DNA of 64,000 nucleotides. Source: CAVRAZ01 sp963719135. GTDB taxonomy: Bacteria; Pseudomonadota; Gammaproteobacteria; DSM-19610. A program made the translations under genes and the position numbers. This document shows positions 8,243-19,504 of this stretch, piece after piece; positions within the stretch are counted from its first letter, which is position 1, and each line of letters opens with the position of its first letter. The notes below the pieces were generated by a model. It saw only the letters and a program-made list of their open reading frames with translations, searched no databases and had not been told where the DNA came from. The stretch spans positions 434,001 through 498,000 of the forward strand of contig CAVRAZ010000007.1 in the NCBI GenBank assembly GCA_963719135.1. The letters are read 5' to 3'.

Positions 8243-9712
8243 TTCCTTCCGATCTCCTGGACCAGGCTGTCGATCCGCGCCACCATGGTGGACCCGGCCA
8301 GGTCGTGATTGTTGGTCAGGATCGAGAAAATCCTGACCCGCCCGTCCGGCAGGGTGACATAACCGGAGAGCGCGTTGGTGCGGGACTCGGTTCCGGTCTT
8401 GGCCCGCACCCGTCCTTCGACCGGCGTGCCGACCATACGGGTCTTGAGCGTTCCACTCTGGCCGGCGACCGGCAGGGCCTGTTCCAGGATGGGGAACTCG
8501 GGACGCCGCCGGATCCAGAGCAGGAGCTTCGCGAAGGTCAGCGGGCTCGCCACGTTCATGCGCGACAGCCCCGAACCATCGCGGAAGGCGAACTGGGTCG
8601 AGTCCACTCCGACCGAGTCGATCAGGAATCGCCGCTCGACCTCGAGCCCGCTCTCCCAGCTCCCGATGCCGGTGACCCTTCGCCCCACCTCCTTGAGCAG
8701 GATCTCGGCGTAGAGATTCTGGCTTGCCCCGAGAATCGGGACCAGCCATTCGCGGAACGGACGCGAAACGGTTTCCGCGAGCGGAGCCGAAGCCCGGGCA
8801 GCGGCATACCTCATCGAATCGGTGGTCGAGCGGGTCGCACCCAGGACGGCAATGCCGGCCTCGGCGAGCGCGGCACGGAAGGCGGCCGCCGCGTAGCGAT
8901 TGGGATCGGTCACCGCGAGATAGGCATTCCGGGGCGAGGGTCGGTGGGGGACCGCGCCCGCGACCCAGAACGCGCAGGGGCCGAGACGCCCCGCGTCGAG
9001 GCCGGCGCCGTCGCTTCCGGTCACGGTGCGATTCTCGATGGTGGCCATGCCCAGGGGAGGACCGAAGCCGAGCACCGCCGGGGCGCCCGCCGTGGGGCCG
9101 CCATTCCACTCCAGGTCGATGCTGTTGTCGTTGAACGCGAGCCCCGACACCGGCGCGGCGTACCACCACACGAGGTCGCCGGTTTCCCAGGTCTCGTGGA
9201 TCAGCGGTCGGCTCGAAGAAGCTGCCGTCGCCCACCAGGTCGCCCTCGACGACCCGGATTCCTCGCGGGCCGGAGTGACTGCGGCGAGCTCGTGGAGCCG
9301 GCGCAGGGGATCGGTCTCGCAGGCGCCCATCCTGGTGGTGTCGGCGTCGAAACATCGCCGGCTCATGGTCGGGATCGCCCCGGCCGTAGAGCACCAGGTC
9401 GCCCCGCACCCGATCACCCTGGACCGGGCCGGCCGGGTAGACGCTGGTCGCCACGCCGGAATCGGACGGGAGCAGGGCCGCGGCGAGGGCGCTCACCGCC
9501 AGTTTGGTGTTGCTGGCGGGCAGGAAGAGGCGATCACCATTCCGCTGAAACAGGATCTTGCCGGTGGTATCGAGCACCACCACGCCCCAGTGGTGCCGAT
9601 CGAACGGCGGAGCGTCCAACAGGTGATCGAGCCGCTTGCGAAGCGACTGGCCCTGGAGGGGGCTCAACAGGCCGACCAGCAGGATTCCAGGCAGGGGAAT
9701 GTGGCGTAACAC
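8239..9712 (-). pseudogene. D-alanyl-D-alanine carboxypeptidase/endopeptidase, PBP4 (DacB) type, frameshifted
   Basis: Periplasmic serine peptidase that trims or cleaves peptidoglycan cross-links. The catalytic SxxK motif (PASNTKLAVSAL), the SxN motif (ASQNLYAEILLKEVG) and the KTG motif (RAKTGTESRTNALSG) are all present, but in different frames. The frame runs from the GTG at 9712 through SxxK to about 9370, shifts, shifts back near 9270, and shifts again near 9200, after which it is open to the stop at 8239. Conserved residues are retained on both sides of every shift, so sequence error is more likely than decay. The N-terminus is a hydrophobic signal segment (PLPGILLVGLLSPL). Confidence 0.85.
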
Positions 9713-9737
9713 GATGAAAGACAAATAGATTTGCCAC

Positions 9738-11888
9738 GTGACGTCAATCTTCCGGTGGGGAGGTATTGGGGCGCTCGGGGTCGGGCTCGTTGGTGATTTG
9801 AGCAACGTCCTGCCGCCGGGCAGGCGGAGCCGGAGGGCCTGGTGGTTCGGCAGCTTCGCTTCAGCGGCAATTCCTCGATCTCCTCCGAGACGTTGCGCGC
9901 GGCCATCTCCACGTCCCAGTCGAGCTGGTTCGCGACCTTCCCCCTGGTGAGCTGGATCGGGTTAGGCGAGGAGCGGCATTTCAGCGAACACGAGTTCCGC
10001 CGGGACGTGGAGCGGCTCCGGACCTACTACAAGGCGCGGGGCTTTCTCGAAGTGCAGGTCGACACGACGGTCCGCCGGACCCCGCAGAGCGTCTACATCA
10101 CCTTCCGGATCGTCGAGGGGGAGCCGATCCGGGTGACCCGGCTCATCGCCGAGATCCCCGAGAGCATTCCCGAGCGCCGGAGAAGCTGGTGCGGGACCTT
10201 CCTCTCAAGACCGGCGAGCCGTTCGATCGGTTCGCGCTGATCGCCAGCGCCGACACGATCCAGACCCGGTTGCGGGACGAGGGCTACCCCGAAGCCCGAA
10301 CGCTGGTGCGCCCCTTCCAGATCGACAGTACGGCCCGCCGGGTTACGGTCTCGATCCTGGTCGAGCCGGGTCCGTCGGCGGTCATCGGTGAGATCTCGGT
10401 CCAGGGAAACCAGCGGATCGATTCCGCGTTCGTGCGTTCGCTGCTCGCGCTCCAGCCCGGCCAGGATTTTCGTCAGCGGGATATCGCCCAGAGCCAGCTC
10501 AATCTCTATCGCTCGGAGCTCTTCCGCTACGCCGCGGTGGCACTCGACACCGCCCACTATGTCTCGGGGGCCGGCGTGGTCCCGATCACCATCCAGGTGC
10601 TGGAGGCCCCCTTTCACCGGGTCCGGGGTGCGGTGGGTTATGGCACGCTGGATTGCTTTCGCGCCGGAGCCGGCTGGACCGCGCGGAACGTCTTTGGGGC
10701 GGGTCAGATCTTCGACGTCTCGGCCCAGCTCTCCAAGATCGGGGTGGGGCGGCCGCTCGGAGCGGGCCTGGAGAATTCGATTCTCTGCTCCGCGCTCGCC
10801 GCCGACTCGATCGGCTCGGACCAGGCGAACTACACCTTGAATGCCTCGTTCCGCCGCCCGGTGTTTCTCTCTCCCTCCAACGCGCTGACGGTTTCCCTCT
10901 TCGCGGAGCGGCGGAGCGAGTATCTCGTCTATCTGCGGGAGGACCTCGGCGGAAGCGTGTCGCTGGTGCGGGAGACCGCGACCCGGATCCCCATCACCGT
11001 CACCTACCGGCTCTCCTCGGGACGGACCGAGGCCAGCGCGGTTTCCTTCTGCGCGTTCTTCAACGTCTGCGTGGAAAGCGACGTCGCCCAGCTTCGCCAG
11101 CGGCGGCCTCTTGCGACGCTCACGCTCGGCATGCAGCGGGTCCGCACCAACTTTCCCGCTCGACCCGACCCGGGGCTCGACCCTGTCGGCCGAAATCACC
11201 ACCAGTCGACCGCGATCGGGTCCTCGTCGTCTCAGCGAGTTCACCCGGTTCATCGGCGACTTCGCGGCGTATCGGCCGCTCCGGTCGGTCGTGTTCGCGG
11301 GACGGGTCCGGCTGGGAACCGTGTTCGCGCCATCGATCGCGCTGGGGGGGGGACCAGCAATTTCATTCCTCCCGAACAGCGCTTCTATGCCGGGGGACCC
11401 AACGACGTGCGGGGATATACCCGGAACCTGCTGGGTCCGCTGGTGTACGTGGTGCGGGAGAGCGCGCTCGATTCGTTGCCGCTCGGCGAAGTCGGGCATT
11501 CCCGAAGATTCGGTGCAGGTCTGCCGCAACCGGAGGGAACTCGCTGGTCGTGGCGAACCTCGAGGTACGGTTCCCCTCGCCGGTCTTCGGCGACCGGTCT
11601 GCGGCTGGCGGCGTTCGTGGATGGCGGATCGGTCTGGCAGCGGGGTGGCACCGGGCCGGGCTCCCGGATCGCCTTCCGGGTGACCCCGGGCATGGGGCTT
11701 CGGTTCGTCACTCCGCTCGGTCCGGTGCGCGATGGACGTGGCCTACAACTCCAGCGCCTTGATCTCCGGGTCCGCTCTACAAGGTGACCGACTCGGGGGA
11801 GCTGGTCCGGATCCGCGACGCGTACCAGCGAACCCGGCTCAACGGCAAAGGCATCGCGCTGCAGTTCTCGGTGGGGCAGGCGTTCTGA
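9738..11888 (+). pseudogene. Omp85-family outer membrane protein, TamA-like, with several frameshifts
   Basis: POTRA domains followed by a 16-strand-type barrel; with TamB it should form a translocation and assembly complex bridging inner and outer membranes. POTRA segments such as LRFSGNSSISSETLR and YYKARGFLEVQVDTTVRR (9842-10185), then KTGEPFDRFALIASADTIQ, lead into a barrel with RFYAGGPNDVRGY and a C-terminal strand ending in Phe (IALQFSVGQAF). To read this chain the frame must change near 9805, 10185, 11155, 11350 (a run of nine G), 11500, 11590 and 11735. The stop at 11886-11888 shares its A with the tamB start. TamA rather than BamA is inferred from the tamB neighbour. Confidence 0.85.
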
Positions 11889-14800
11889 TGCGGCGCCAGG
11901 TCGCCCGCTCCTTCTTCATCCTGCTGTGCGGTGCGGTCGCCACCGCCATCGGCGTGGTGACGGCGCTGTTCTTTACCCCACCGGGCCGGCACCTGCTGCT
12001 CCGGGTGATTCGCGATCAGTCGGACCGGGTGCTCCGCGGGAACGGTGGAGATCGGGGCGGTGCGGGGGTCCTGGTTCCAGCGGCTTCACGCTGGAGGACG
12101 TGGTGATCCGGGACACCGCCGGGGTGTCCTGCTCGCCCGGGTCCCGGTGGTGCAGGCCCGCTATCAACTCGCCAATCTGCTGGGCGGCCGCTTCGTGTTC
12201 AGCGGGTTACGGCTGATCCGGCCCGAGCTCCAGATCATCAAGCACCGGGCAGGGCGGAGGGCGCGACGGCCGAACCAACATCGAGGAGATCTTTCGCCTC
12301 AACGAGCCGGCGAGCGGCGATTCGGGGGACTCCCAGCCGTCCGCCCCTCATCGAGGTCCACAATCTCGCGATTGAATCCGGGAACATCCTGATCCGGCTT
12401 CCCTAGATCCCGACGGCCGGTTGCGGACCGCGCGCCAGCTGGATTCCGCCCTGGCGGCGCAGCGCGCGGTCCCCGGTCGGCGCATCGAGGAGGGTCCGGA
12501 GGGGCTGGAGCAGGTGCGGACCGATGGAGGAGGTGAATACGGTCATCCCGCTGCTCCGGCTTTCGTCGCCCGATCGTCGGCCGATCGAGCCGTGGCGGTC
12601 GGGGCGCTTGCCGCCAGGGTGTCCGATCCGGCACTGGACATCCGGAACCTCGAAGCCGCAGATCCTGGTGAAGGACGATTCGCTGCTCTTCGAGGCGCGC
12701 CAGATCGATGCTCCCCGGCACCCGCGCCAGCGGCCAGGGCCGGCTCGACTGGCCCCGCGACACGATCCTCTATCACCTTCGGCTCGACGCGCCGACCCTC
12801 GCGCTCGCCGACATTCGCTTCGTGTCGCCGGAATTTCCCGGATTTCACCGGGCGGGCGCGGGTGACCGGTACCTCGGTGAGTGGGGTGCGTACCGAGTGG
12901 GACATCCGTGATCTCGCGGTGGGGGACGGGCGGGCCGGGTGAGCGGGCGACTGGTCGCGATCAGCGATCTCTACCGGGGATTGGGCTTTCGCGGAGCCTC
13001 AATCTCCAGGTCACCAACCTGGATCTCGACGTTCCCAGAGCGTATCTCGACACGCTTCCCTTCGATGGGACGGGTGAGCGGATCGTTGCAGGCCGACGGC
13101 TTCTTCGACCGGATGACGGTCGGGCTCGACTGGGAATTCACCGACTCGCTGGTTCCGGGAGGAGCGATAGCCGGATTTCTCTGTCGGGTCCGCTCCGCTT
13201 CGACACCGCGGGGATCGTGTTCGAGCACGAGACGCTGCGGAGCGCCGACGTCGATCTTCGCACCGTCGCGATTCAGGCGCCCGCGGTGACCCTCCAAGGT
13301 CGACTCGCCGCCGATGGGAACCCTCGACGGGCCGCTCAAGGATGTGGTCAATTCCAGGGAACGGCCGAGCATCGCGATGAGGATCGTCCGGTCAGTCGGC
13401 TCCGGGGTACCGTGGTGCTCGATACCCGGGGCGAGGTGCTCGGACTTCGGACCGACGTGGTCCTCGATTCGCTGGTGTTTGCCGGGCTTGCAGGGCTCGT
13501 TCCCGGCGCTCGCCGCGCGCGGAGCGCTGGGGGGAACCGTGAAGCTCGATGGGACGCTCGAACATCTGGCGGTCGATGCCGATGTGGGCGGAGGGCTCGG
13601 CCATCTTCGCGCGCTCGGCGGGGTCACGTTGTTTCCGCCCCGACTGGGAGCGGATTCGCTCCGCCTCGGATTCCAGCGGCTCGATCTGTCCGCGCTGATG
13701 CGGGACGCTCCGTCGACCCGGCTCAGCGGGACCGCGCTGGCCAACGCCAGGGTGGATTCCGCCGAAGCGCCGTCCGGCACCATGTCCGCCGAGCTGGGCG
13801 CCGGCGAGATCGCCGGGTTCGCGATCGATTCCACCCGGATTCTTCTCCACGCCCGCGATTCCCTGATCACCATCGACACCGTGGTGACCCACTGGAAGGG
13901 AGGCCGGCTGGACGGGCACGGTGCGGTCGGCTGGGAAGCGCCCCGAACCGGAGAGGCGGTGTTCCACCTCGAGGCGACCGACCTGACCCGATTCGACTCG
14001 CTGGCTCTGGCGCTCACAGGCCTAACCCGCGACACCACGCCCGGGGTCGACCAGCCTCTCAACGGCCGGCTGCACGCCGACCTGCATTTGCGGGGCGCCC
14101 TCCCGAGCCTCCAGGTCGCAAGCGAATCTTCAGGCCGACTCGCTCCGCTGGCTGGCATACCGGGCCTTGCCGGTCAGGGCCGGATTCACCTGGAACCGGG
14201 GCGATTCCACCATTGCCGCCACGGTAAGCGTCGATTCCCTCAGGGTGGGACAGCTCCGCTACAGCGGCATCGCCGCCCGGATCGAGGGGAAGTCCGATTC
14301 CCTCGGCTGGAGTGCGGCCCTCGCGGCGGGGGATCTGGGAGCGTTGCGGGGGGGGGGAAGGTGGCAGCAGGGACCGGACGCGTCGCGATTCGTGGCCGAC
14401 AGCCTGAATCTGGATCTGGTGGGGCGAGCCTGGTATCTGGACCGGCCTCTCGACGCGCGAATCACCGACTCGGTCATCGCGATCGACACGGTTCGCCTGG
14501 TCACCCGCGATGGCTCCGGCTCGGTCGATCTGTCGGGCGCGATTCCGCGGCGAGGAGTCGGTACGGTTTCGGCCCGGGTGCTCGGCGTCGAGCTGCGGGA
14601 CATCTACGCCCTGGCCCAACAGGATACCGGAGGAGTGGCCGGATATGTCGCGCTCGACGCTCGTCTGAGCGGCACGGCCCGGTCGCCTGAGCTCCGCGGC
14701 ACCGGGACCCTGACCGGGGCGCGGATCGGCGATTTCCAGGCCCCGCTCATCCGCACCGCCTTCGACTATCGAGACAGCCTGCTCCAGGCGAATCTGACCT

Positions 14801-16362
14801 TCTGGCGCACCGGGGAAGCGGTGGTCGAGGTGGATGCCCGGCTTCCCCTCGATCTGGCGCTCGCCGGCGCGAAAGTCCGGCAGCTCGACGGACCGATCAA
14901 CATCGTGGCCCGGGGCGACAGTGTCGACCTGGCCCTGATCGAAGCCTTCACCCCGAACCTCCGAGGCGTGAGCGGCACCCTCGACCTGGACGCCCGGATC
15001 GAAGGACGCTGGGATCAGCCGCGCCTGGCGGGTTACCTCCGCGTGGCCGAGGGCGCCGCGACGGTGCCGGACCTCGGGGTGCGGTACGAGGGCATCCGGG
15101 GCACGATCAATCTCACCGGCGATTCCCTGACCACCGACAGCCTCCATATCGGAAGCCGGTTCGGGCATCTGGACATCGAAGGCGGGGTGCGGCTCGAGCG
15201 GCTGACCCGGCCGGTGCTCAACCTCGATCTGGTCACCCACGACTTCGAAGTGATCAACGCGAGCGATTTCATGTCGATTCGCACCACCGGTGATCTCCAG
15301 CTCACCGGTTCGATCCTCCACCCGGTGCTCGCCGGGCGGACCCGGGTCACCAACAGCGTGATCTATTTTGCGGACCTGGTCGAGAAGGACATCGTCAATC
15401 TCGAAGACCCCCTGTTCGCGGATCTGGTGGACACCACCGCGCTCCGGCGGTATGACCTGGGCGCCGCGTTTCAAAGCCGGTTTCTCGATTCGTTGACGAT
15501 CAAGGACCTCCGCCTCGTCATCGGCGAAGGCGTCTGGCTCCGTTCCGCCGAGGCCAACTTCCAGCTGGAGGGAAGCGTACTGGTCAACAAGGTTCCCCTC
15601 CGGGAAGGGGTCAAGTACGCCTACCGGCTCGATGGAGATGTGAACGTGCCGCGGGGCACCTACACCCTGCGGGCCGGAGGGGTGATCAACCGCACCTTCA
15701 CCGTGCAACAGGGAACGGTTCGTTACTTTGGCGATCTCAATGCCGACCTCGACATTCAGGCTCAACACATCGTCCGCGCGCCGCAGCGGGGGACCGAGGA
15801 CATTCCGGTGCTGGTCCACATCACCGGGACCCTCGACGTGCCCAAGCTGACCTTGACCACTCCGCCCGATCGCCCCCCCATGACCGAAGGTCAGCTCATC
15901 TCGCTGCTGACGGTCGGCACGACCGATCCGCTCGCCCTGGGCACCCGGGAGCAGCAGGCGGCCTTTCTCCGGTCCGTGGCGGTAAACGCCCTGGCCAGCG
16001 AGCTCCAGCGCAGCCTGGTCTCGACCGAGCGGGCTCCGTTCGACGTGCTGGAGATCCGCCCCGGCGTGGCGACGGGAGGAGGCGTCGGCAATGTGTCGGT
16101 GCCCACCCAGCTCGCCGTGGGGCGCGCCCTCACCAACAACCTGTTCGCGACCGCGAACGCCGGATTCTGTCTGGTCTCGGGCCAGCCGACCTTCAACGCC
16201 CGGAACCTGGGCGCGACGCTGGAGTACCGGTTCAACCGCGAGCTCCGGGGCCAGCTCTCCGCCGAGCCGGTTCAGACCTGTCTTTCCCGGGGAGTGGACA
16301 TCTTCGGCACCACCCGTCGATATCAGTTCGGCGCCGAGCTGCGCTGGGATCACGGCTACTGA
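11888..16362 (+). pseudogene. tamB: TamB-like translocation/assembly protein, frameshifted in its first half
   Basis: Very large inner-membrane-anchored beta-helical protein of the TamB/DUF490 (AsmA-like) family, thought to carry lipid or help barrel assembly with its Omp85 partner. It starts with an anchor helix (RSFFILLCGAVATAIGVVTA). From about 12030 to 14160 the coding frame changes many times, although recognisable protein is present throughout; from 14160 to the stop at 16362 it is open for over 730 codons and contains the conserved C-terminal DUF490 domain (for example FTVQQGTVRYFG, PPMTEGQLISLLTVG and the terminal FGAELRWDHGY). Length of about 1,490 codons is normal for the family. 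The shifts look like local sequence error. Confidence 0.87.
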
Positions 16363-17262
16363 GTGGCGCGAGCCCTCCTCATCGTCAACCCGCTGGCGGC
16401 CCGGACCAACGACCGCGCTCCGGGCCGGATCATCCGCGCGCTCGCCCTGGCCGGCTGGCAGGTCGATCAGGCGACCACCGCGAATCCGGACGATGCGCGC
16501 CGATTCGCGGCGGATGCGGTGCGGGCTGGAGTGGACACCGTGGTGGTGTTCGGAGGCGATGGGACCACCATGCAGGCCGCCGCCTCCCTGATCGGAACCG
16601 AGGTGGCGCTCGGCCTGGTGCCGGGCGGAACCGGGAACCTGCTGGCCGGGAACCTCCGGATTCCGTGGAACCCGGTCGAGGCGGCCCGGGTGTTGACCAG
16701 GGGCCGCCGGCGGGTCATCGACATGGGCCGGATGGAGGTGGGCGGCCGGATTCACTACTTCGGGGTCACCTGCGGAGCGGGCGCCGATGCCTGGGTCATG
16801 AGCGAGACCGCCCCGCATCACAAGCGCCGCTGGGGAGTCGGGGCCTACCTCGCGACGACCGCGAGGCTCCTGCCCCGGCTTCGAAATACCCCCTGCACCA
16901 TCACGGTCGACGGCGAGCCGATCCACACCGACGCCGTGCTGCTTCTGATCCTCAATTGCGGGGAGATGATTCCTCCGCTGGTCCGGGTCCGGCCCGAGAT
17001 CAGCCCCGAGGATGGCCTGCTCGATTTCGTCGCGCTGTCGGCCGACTCGGCCTGGCAGGGGATGCGGGGACTGATGCGGGCGGTCATCGACGGATACCGA
17101 AAGCAGGTCAGTGGGGTTCCCTACGTGCGCTACGCGCGGGGAAAGCACTTTCGGGTTGAATCGGCGAATCCCCTTCCGGCCCAATTCGACGGAGACCCCG
17201 TGGGGCACACTCCTTTTACAGCCGAGGTCGTTCCCCACGCGTTGACCGTCCTCACGAAATGA
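16363..17262 (+). CDS. Diacylglycerol/lipid kinase family protein
   Basis: Member of the DAGK catalytic-domain family (YegS/DgkB type), 299 aa, likely phosphorylating a lipid at the inner membrane. It opens with ALLIVNPLAA, and VVVFGGDGTTMQAA plus GLVPGGTGNLLAGNL are the nucleotide-binding signatures (around residues 60-100). GTG start abuts the tamB stop. Position directly behind tamA-tamB suggests a role connected with envelope lipids, but that is inference and the substrate is unknown. Confidence 0.88.
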   Translation: MARALLIVNPLAARTNDRAPGRIIRALALAGWQVDQATTANPDDARRFAADAVRAGVDTVVVFGGDGTTMQAAASLIGTEVALGLVPGGTGNLLAGNLRIPWNPVEAARVLTRGRRRVIDMGRMEVGGRIHYFGVTCGAGADAWVMSETAPHHKRRWGVGAYLATTARLLPRLRNTPCTITVDGEPIHTDAVLLLILNCGEMIPPLVRVRPEISPEDGLLDFVALSADSAWQGMRGLMRAVIDGYRKQVSGVPYVRYARGKHFRVESANPLPAQFDGDPVGHTPFTAEVVPHALTVLTK

Positions 17263-17277
17263 CTACCTTTTTGACAC

Positions 17278-18615
17278 ATGACTGATTGTGTCCTCCTCGT
17301 TGATGACGATCCCGCAGTCCTGCGCTCGCTCGGTTCCCGGCTGGAACAGGCCGGGGCGGAGGTCGTGCGGGAAGCCAGCCTCGATACCGCGGTCCGGGCC
17401 CTCGACGCGAGCCGGCCCGACGTGGTGTGCGTGAGTGCCGCCCTGGCCGAGGGGGCAGGCGATCGCCTCGCGAAGCTGGCGGCGCGCGAGGCACCGGTCC
17501 TGGTCTACGGCGCCGGGCTGGAAAGCGGGTTAGGGGAGAAGCTGATGCTGGCCGGGGTCAGCCGGGTGCTGGACCCGGGCCATCTGGAGGACTTCATCGC
17601 GCTGGTCCGGCAGAGCGCGGCGAACGGGCGCCGCCGCCGGGTCGCCGACGTTCTGCTCAACGCGAACGGGGTCCGCGCCGGCGCTTCGCTGGGCACCTCC
17701 CCGCCGATGCGCCAGCTCGCGCAGCAGATCGGCATGCTGGCCCAGAATGAGCGGACCACCCTGCTCATCATGGGCGAGGCGGGGGCGGGGAAGGGTTGGA
17801 TCGCCCGGCTGATCCACGATCAGGGCGCCCGCGCGGGGAGGCCTTTCTTCGAGCTGCGACTCACCGGCCATCCCTCGGCCTATCTCGAATCCGTGATTTT
17901 CGGGCATGAGAAGGGCGCCTTCGTCGAGGCCTCAGAGCGGCGGCATGGGTTGCTCGAGCTGGCCGATGGGGGAACCCTGCTGCTCCGCGACATCGGCGCC
18001 CTCCCCGCCGAGCTTCAGCCGAAACTCCTTCGAGTCCTGGAAACCCGCACCTTCCGGCGCCTGGGCGGCACCCAGGATCTGTCGATGGATACCCGGCTGA
18101 TCGCAAGCAGCCGCTATGATCTCACGCCCGAGGTGGAAGCCGAGCGGTTCCAGAAAGACCTGTTCTACCGGCTCAGCGTGATGCCGATCCAGGTTCCTCC
18201 GGTCCGGGAGCGAAACAGCGAGGATCGTCTGAATCTGCTCAATGCCGCCCATCGGGAGGCGAGGACCGTCTTCCCCGACGGCCCCCAGATGATCTCGCCC
18301 GAGGCGATCCTCCGGTTCCAGGAATACCCCTGGCCCGGGAATGTGCGGGAGCTGCGCCAGGTGATCGAGCGGGCCATGCAGGTCGCGCGGGGACAGCTCG
18401 CCATCGGGGTGGAGCACCTCCCGGGAGAGCTCCGGGCGCGCCCCGGCGTGGGCGATCGGCGTCACACCCCGATGAGTCTCGATCTGCTCGAGCATCAGCA
18501 TATCGAGCGGACCCTGCGATACCACGGTGGAAACCGGACCCGGGCCGCCAAGGAGCTGGGGATCTCCCGGGCCACCCTGATCAACAAGATCAAACTGTAC
18601 TCCATCAGCGACTGA
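17278..18615 (+). CDS. NtrC-family regulator with degenerate receiver and AAA+ motifs
   Basis: 445 aa in the order receiver-like (1-115), AAA+ (about 135-385), Fis-type helix-turn-helix (405-440). The receiver keeps the acidic DDD at 9-11, but the phosphoacceptor position near residue 53 reads VCVSAALAEG with no Asp. In the AAA+ domain Walker A is GEAGAGK (166-172), the sigma-54 contact loop is GAFVEA (213-218) instead of GAFTGA, and Walker B reads TLLLRDIG instead of the usual FLDE. WPGNVREL and the DNA-binding NRTRAAKELGISRATL helices are intact. It is therefore probably a DNA-binding regulator that neither takes phosphate nor activates sigma-54 in the usual way. The other NtrC-type protein in the window, at 52954-54333, has all these motifs. 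Confidence 0.88.
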   Translation: MTDCVLLVDDDPAVLRSLGSRLEQAGAEVVREASLDTAVRALDASRPDVVCVSAALAEGAGDRLAKLAAREAPVLVYGAGLESGLGEKLMLAGVSRVLDPGHLEDFIALVRQSAANGRRRRVADVLLNANGVRAGASLGTSPPMRQLAQQIGMLAQNERTTLLIMGEAGAGKGWIARLIHDQGARAGRPFFELRLTGHPSAYLESVIFGHEKGAFVEASERRHGLLELADGGTLLLRDIGALPAELQPKLLRVLETRTFRRLGGTQDLSMDTRLIASSRYDLTPEVEAERFQKDLFYRLSVMPIQVPPVRERNSEDRLNLLNAAHREARTVFPDGPQMISPEAILRFQEYPWPGNVRELRQVIERAMQVARGQLAIGVEHLPGELRARPGVGDRRHTPMSLDLLEHQHIERTLRYHGGNRTRAAKELGISRATLINKIKLYSISD

Positions 18616-18620
18616 TCGGC

Positions 18621-18809
18621 GTGACCACTCCCCCCGCTTCGAAGCCTCCGCCCGGCGACGCGATGATCTGCCGGGCCTGCGGCCGGGAGGAGCGAGCCTC
18701 CGAAGGCTATCCCTGCCGGAACTGCGGAACCTTCATCTGCGTCATCTGCACCTTTCGTGGCGTCGAGCTGTGCGCCACCTGCGCCGCGCAAGCAGCGCGC
18801 GAGGCGTGA
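18621..18809 (+). CDS. Small zinc-knuckle protein with four CxxC pairs
   Basis: A 62-aa protein with GTG start five bases after the regulator gene. Four CxxC pairs (CRAC, CRNC, CVIC, CATC; residues 17-55) could bind two zinc ions. No membrane segment or enzyme motif. The following gene starts inside its stop codon (GTGA), which supports it as a real, translated gene. Function unknown; zinc binding is inferred from the cysteine spacing. Confidence 0.7.
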   Translation: MTTPPASKPPPGDAMICRACGREERASEGYPCRNCGTFICVICTFRGVELCATCAAQAAREA

Positions 18810-19504
18810 CCCGCAAGCTCGTCCTCTTCGACATCGACGGCACCATCCTGCTGAGCGCCGGCGCCGGGCGTCGCGCGATTCTCGCCGCGATCGCCAGCGC
18901 CACCGGCATCGAGGGCGAGCTGCCCGCGATCCGGTTCGACGGCAAGACGGATCCCCAGATCGTGGTGGAGCTGCTGACCGCGGCGGGACACCCGCGGGCC
19001 CGCGAGCCGGGCACCATCGCCGCGGTGCTGGACCGGTACGTGAATCACCTCGAAGGCGACCTCGCGCTGAACGGCCATTGCACGCGGGTTATGCCGGGCA
19101 TTCCCGCCTTGCTCGATGCGCTCGAAGCCGAGGCCGGCGTGCTCCTCGGCCTCCTCACCGGCAACGTGGCCCCCGGCGCGACGCTCAAACTCCGCGCCGC
19201 CGGACTCGATCCGGCCCGGTTCCGGGTGGGAGCCTACGGGTCGGATCACGCCGACCGCCCCTGCCTGCCCCCCATCGCGGTGAAGCGCGCCGAGCCGATC
19301 GCGGGCCGCACGATGCGGGGAGAGGAAGTCGTGATCATCGGCGACACCCCCGCCGACATCCACTGCGCCGGCTCCATCGGGGCCCGCACCATCGGCGTCG
19401 CCACCGGAGGATTCACCGCCCACCAGCTCCAGGCGGCCGGAGCTGACCTGGTCTTTCAGGATCTTTCGGAGACGCCGCGTGCGCTGGAGGCCATCCTATC
19501 CTAG
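18806..19504 (+). CDS. HAD-superfamily phosphatase (phosphoglycolate-phosphatase-like)
   Basis: Haloacid-dehalogenase-type hydrolase of 232 aa. Motif I is VLFDIDGTIL at the N-terminus with the nucleophilic Asp, motif II is the T of LLTGNV, and motif IV is VVIIGDTPADIHCA. The cap domain after motif I suits small phosphorylated substrates, and phosphoglycolate phosphatase is a reasonable guess, but specificity cannot be read from sequence. The start is the GTG at 18806 that overlaps the preceding stop; an in-frame ATG at 18770 would run through the previous gene. Confidence 0.87.
   Translation: MTRKLVLFDIDGTILLSAGAGRRAILAAIASATGIEGELPAIRFDGKTDPQIVVELLTAAGHPRAREPGTIAAVLDRYVNHLEGDLALNGHCTRVMPGIPALLDALEAEAGVLLGLLTGNVAPGATLKLRAAGLDPARFRVGAYGSDHADRPCLPPIAVKRAEPIAGRTMRGEEVVIIGDTPADIHCAGSIGARTIGVATGGFTAHQLQAAGADLVFQDLSETPRALEAILS

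Noticed and set aside
7717..9717. Open frame of 666 codons on the plus strand
   Set aside because: Antisense to the PBP4-type gene whose SxxK, SxN and KTG motifs are clear; product is Arg/Gly/Pro-rich with no domain.
10093..11529. Open frame of 478 codons on the minus strand opposite the Omp85 gene
   Set aside because: Omp85 motifs on the plus strand are convincing in spite of frameshifts; the minus frame has only shadow-like composition.
14059..17238. Open frame of 1059 codons on the minus strand
   Set aside because: It lies opposite tamB and the lipid-kinase gene, is rich in Gly, Arg, Pro and Asp in the way of antisense shadows in high-GC DNA, and shows no family signature.
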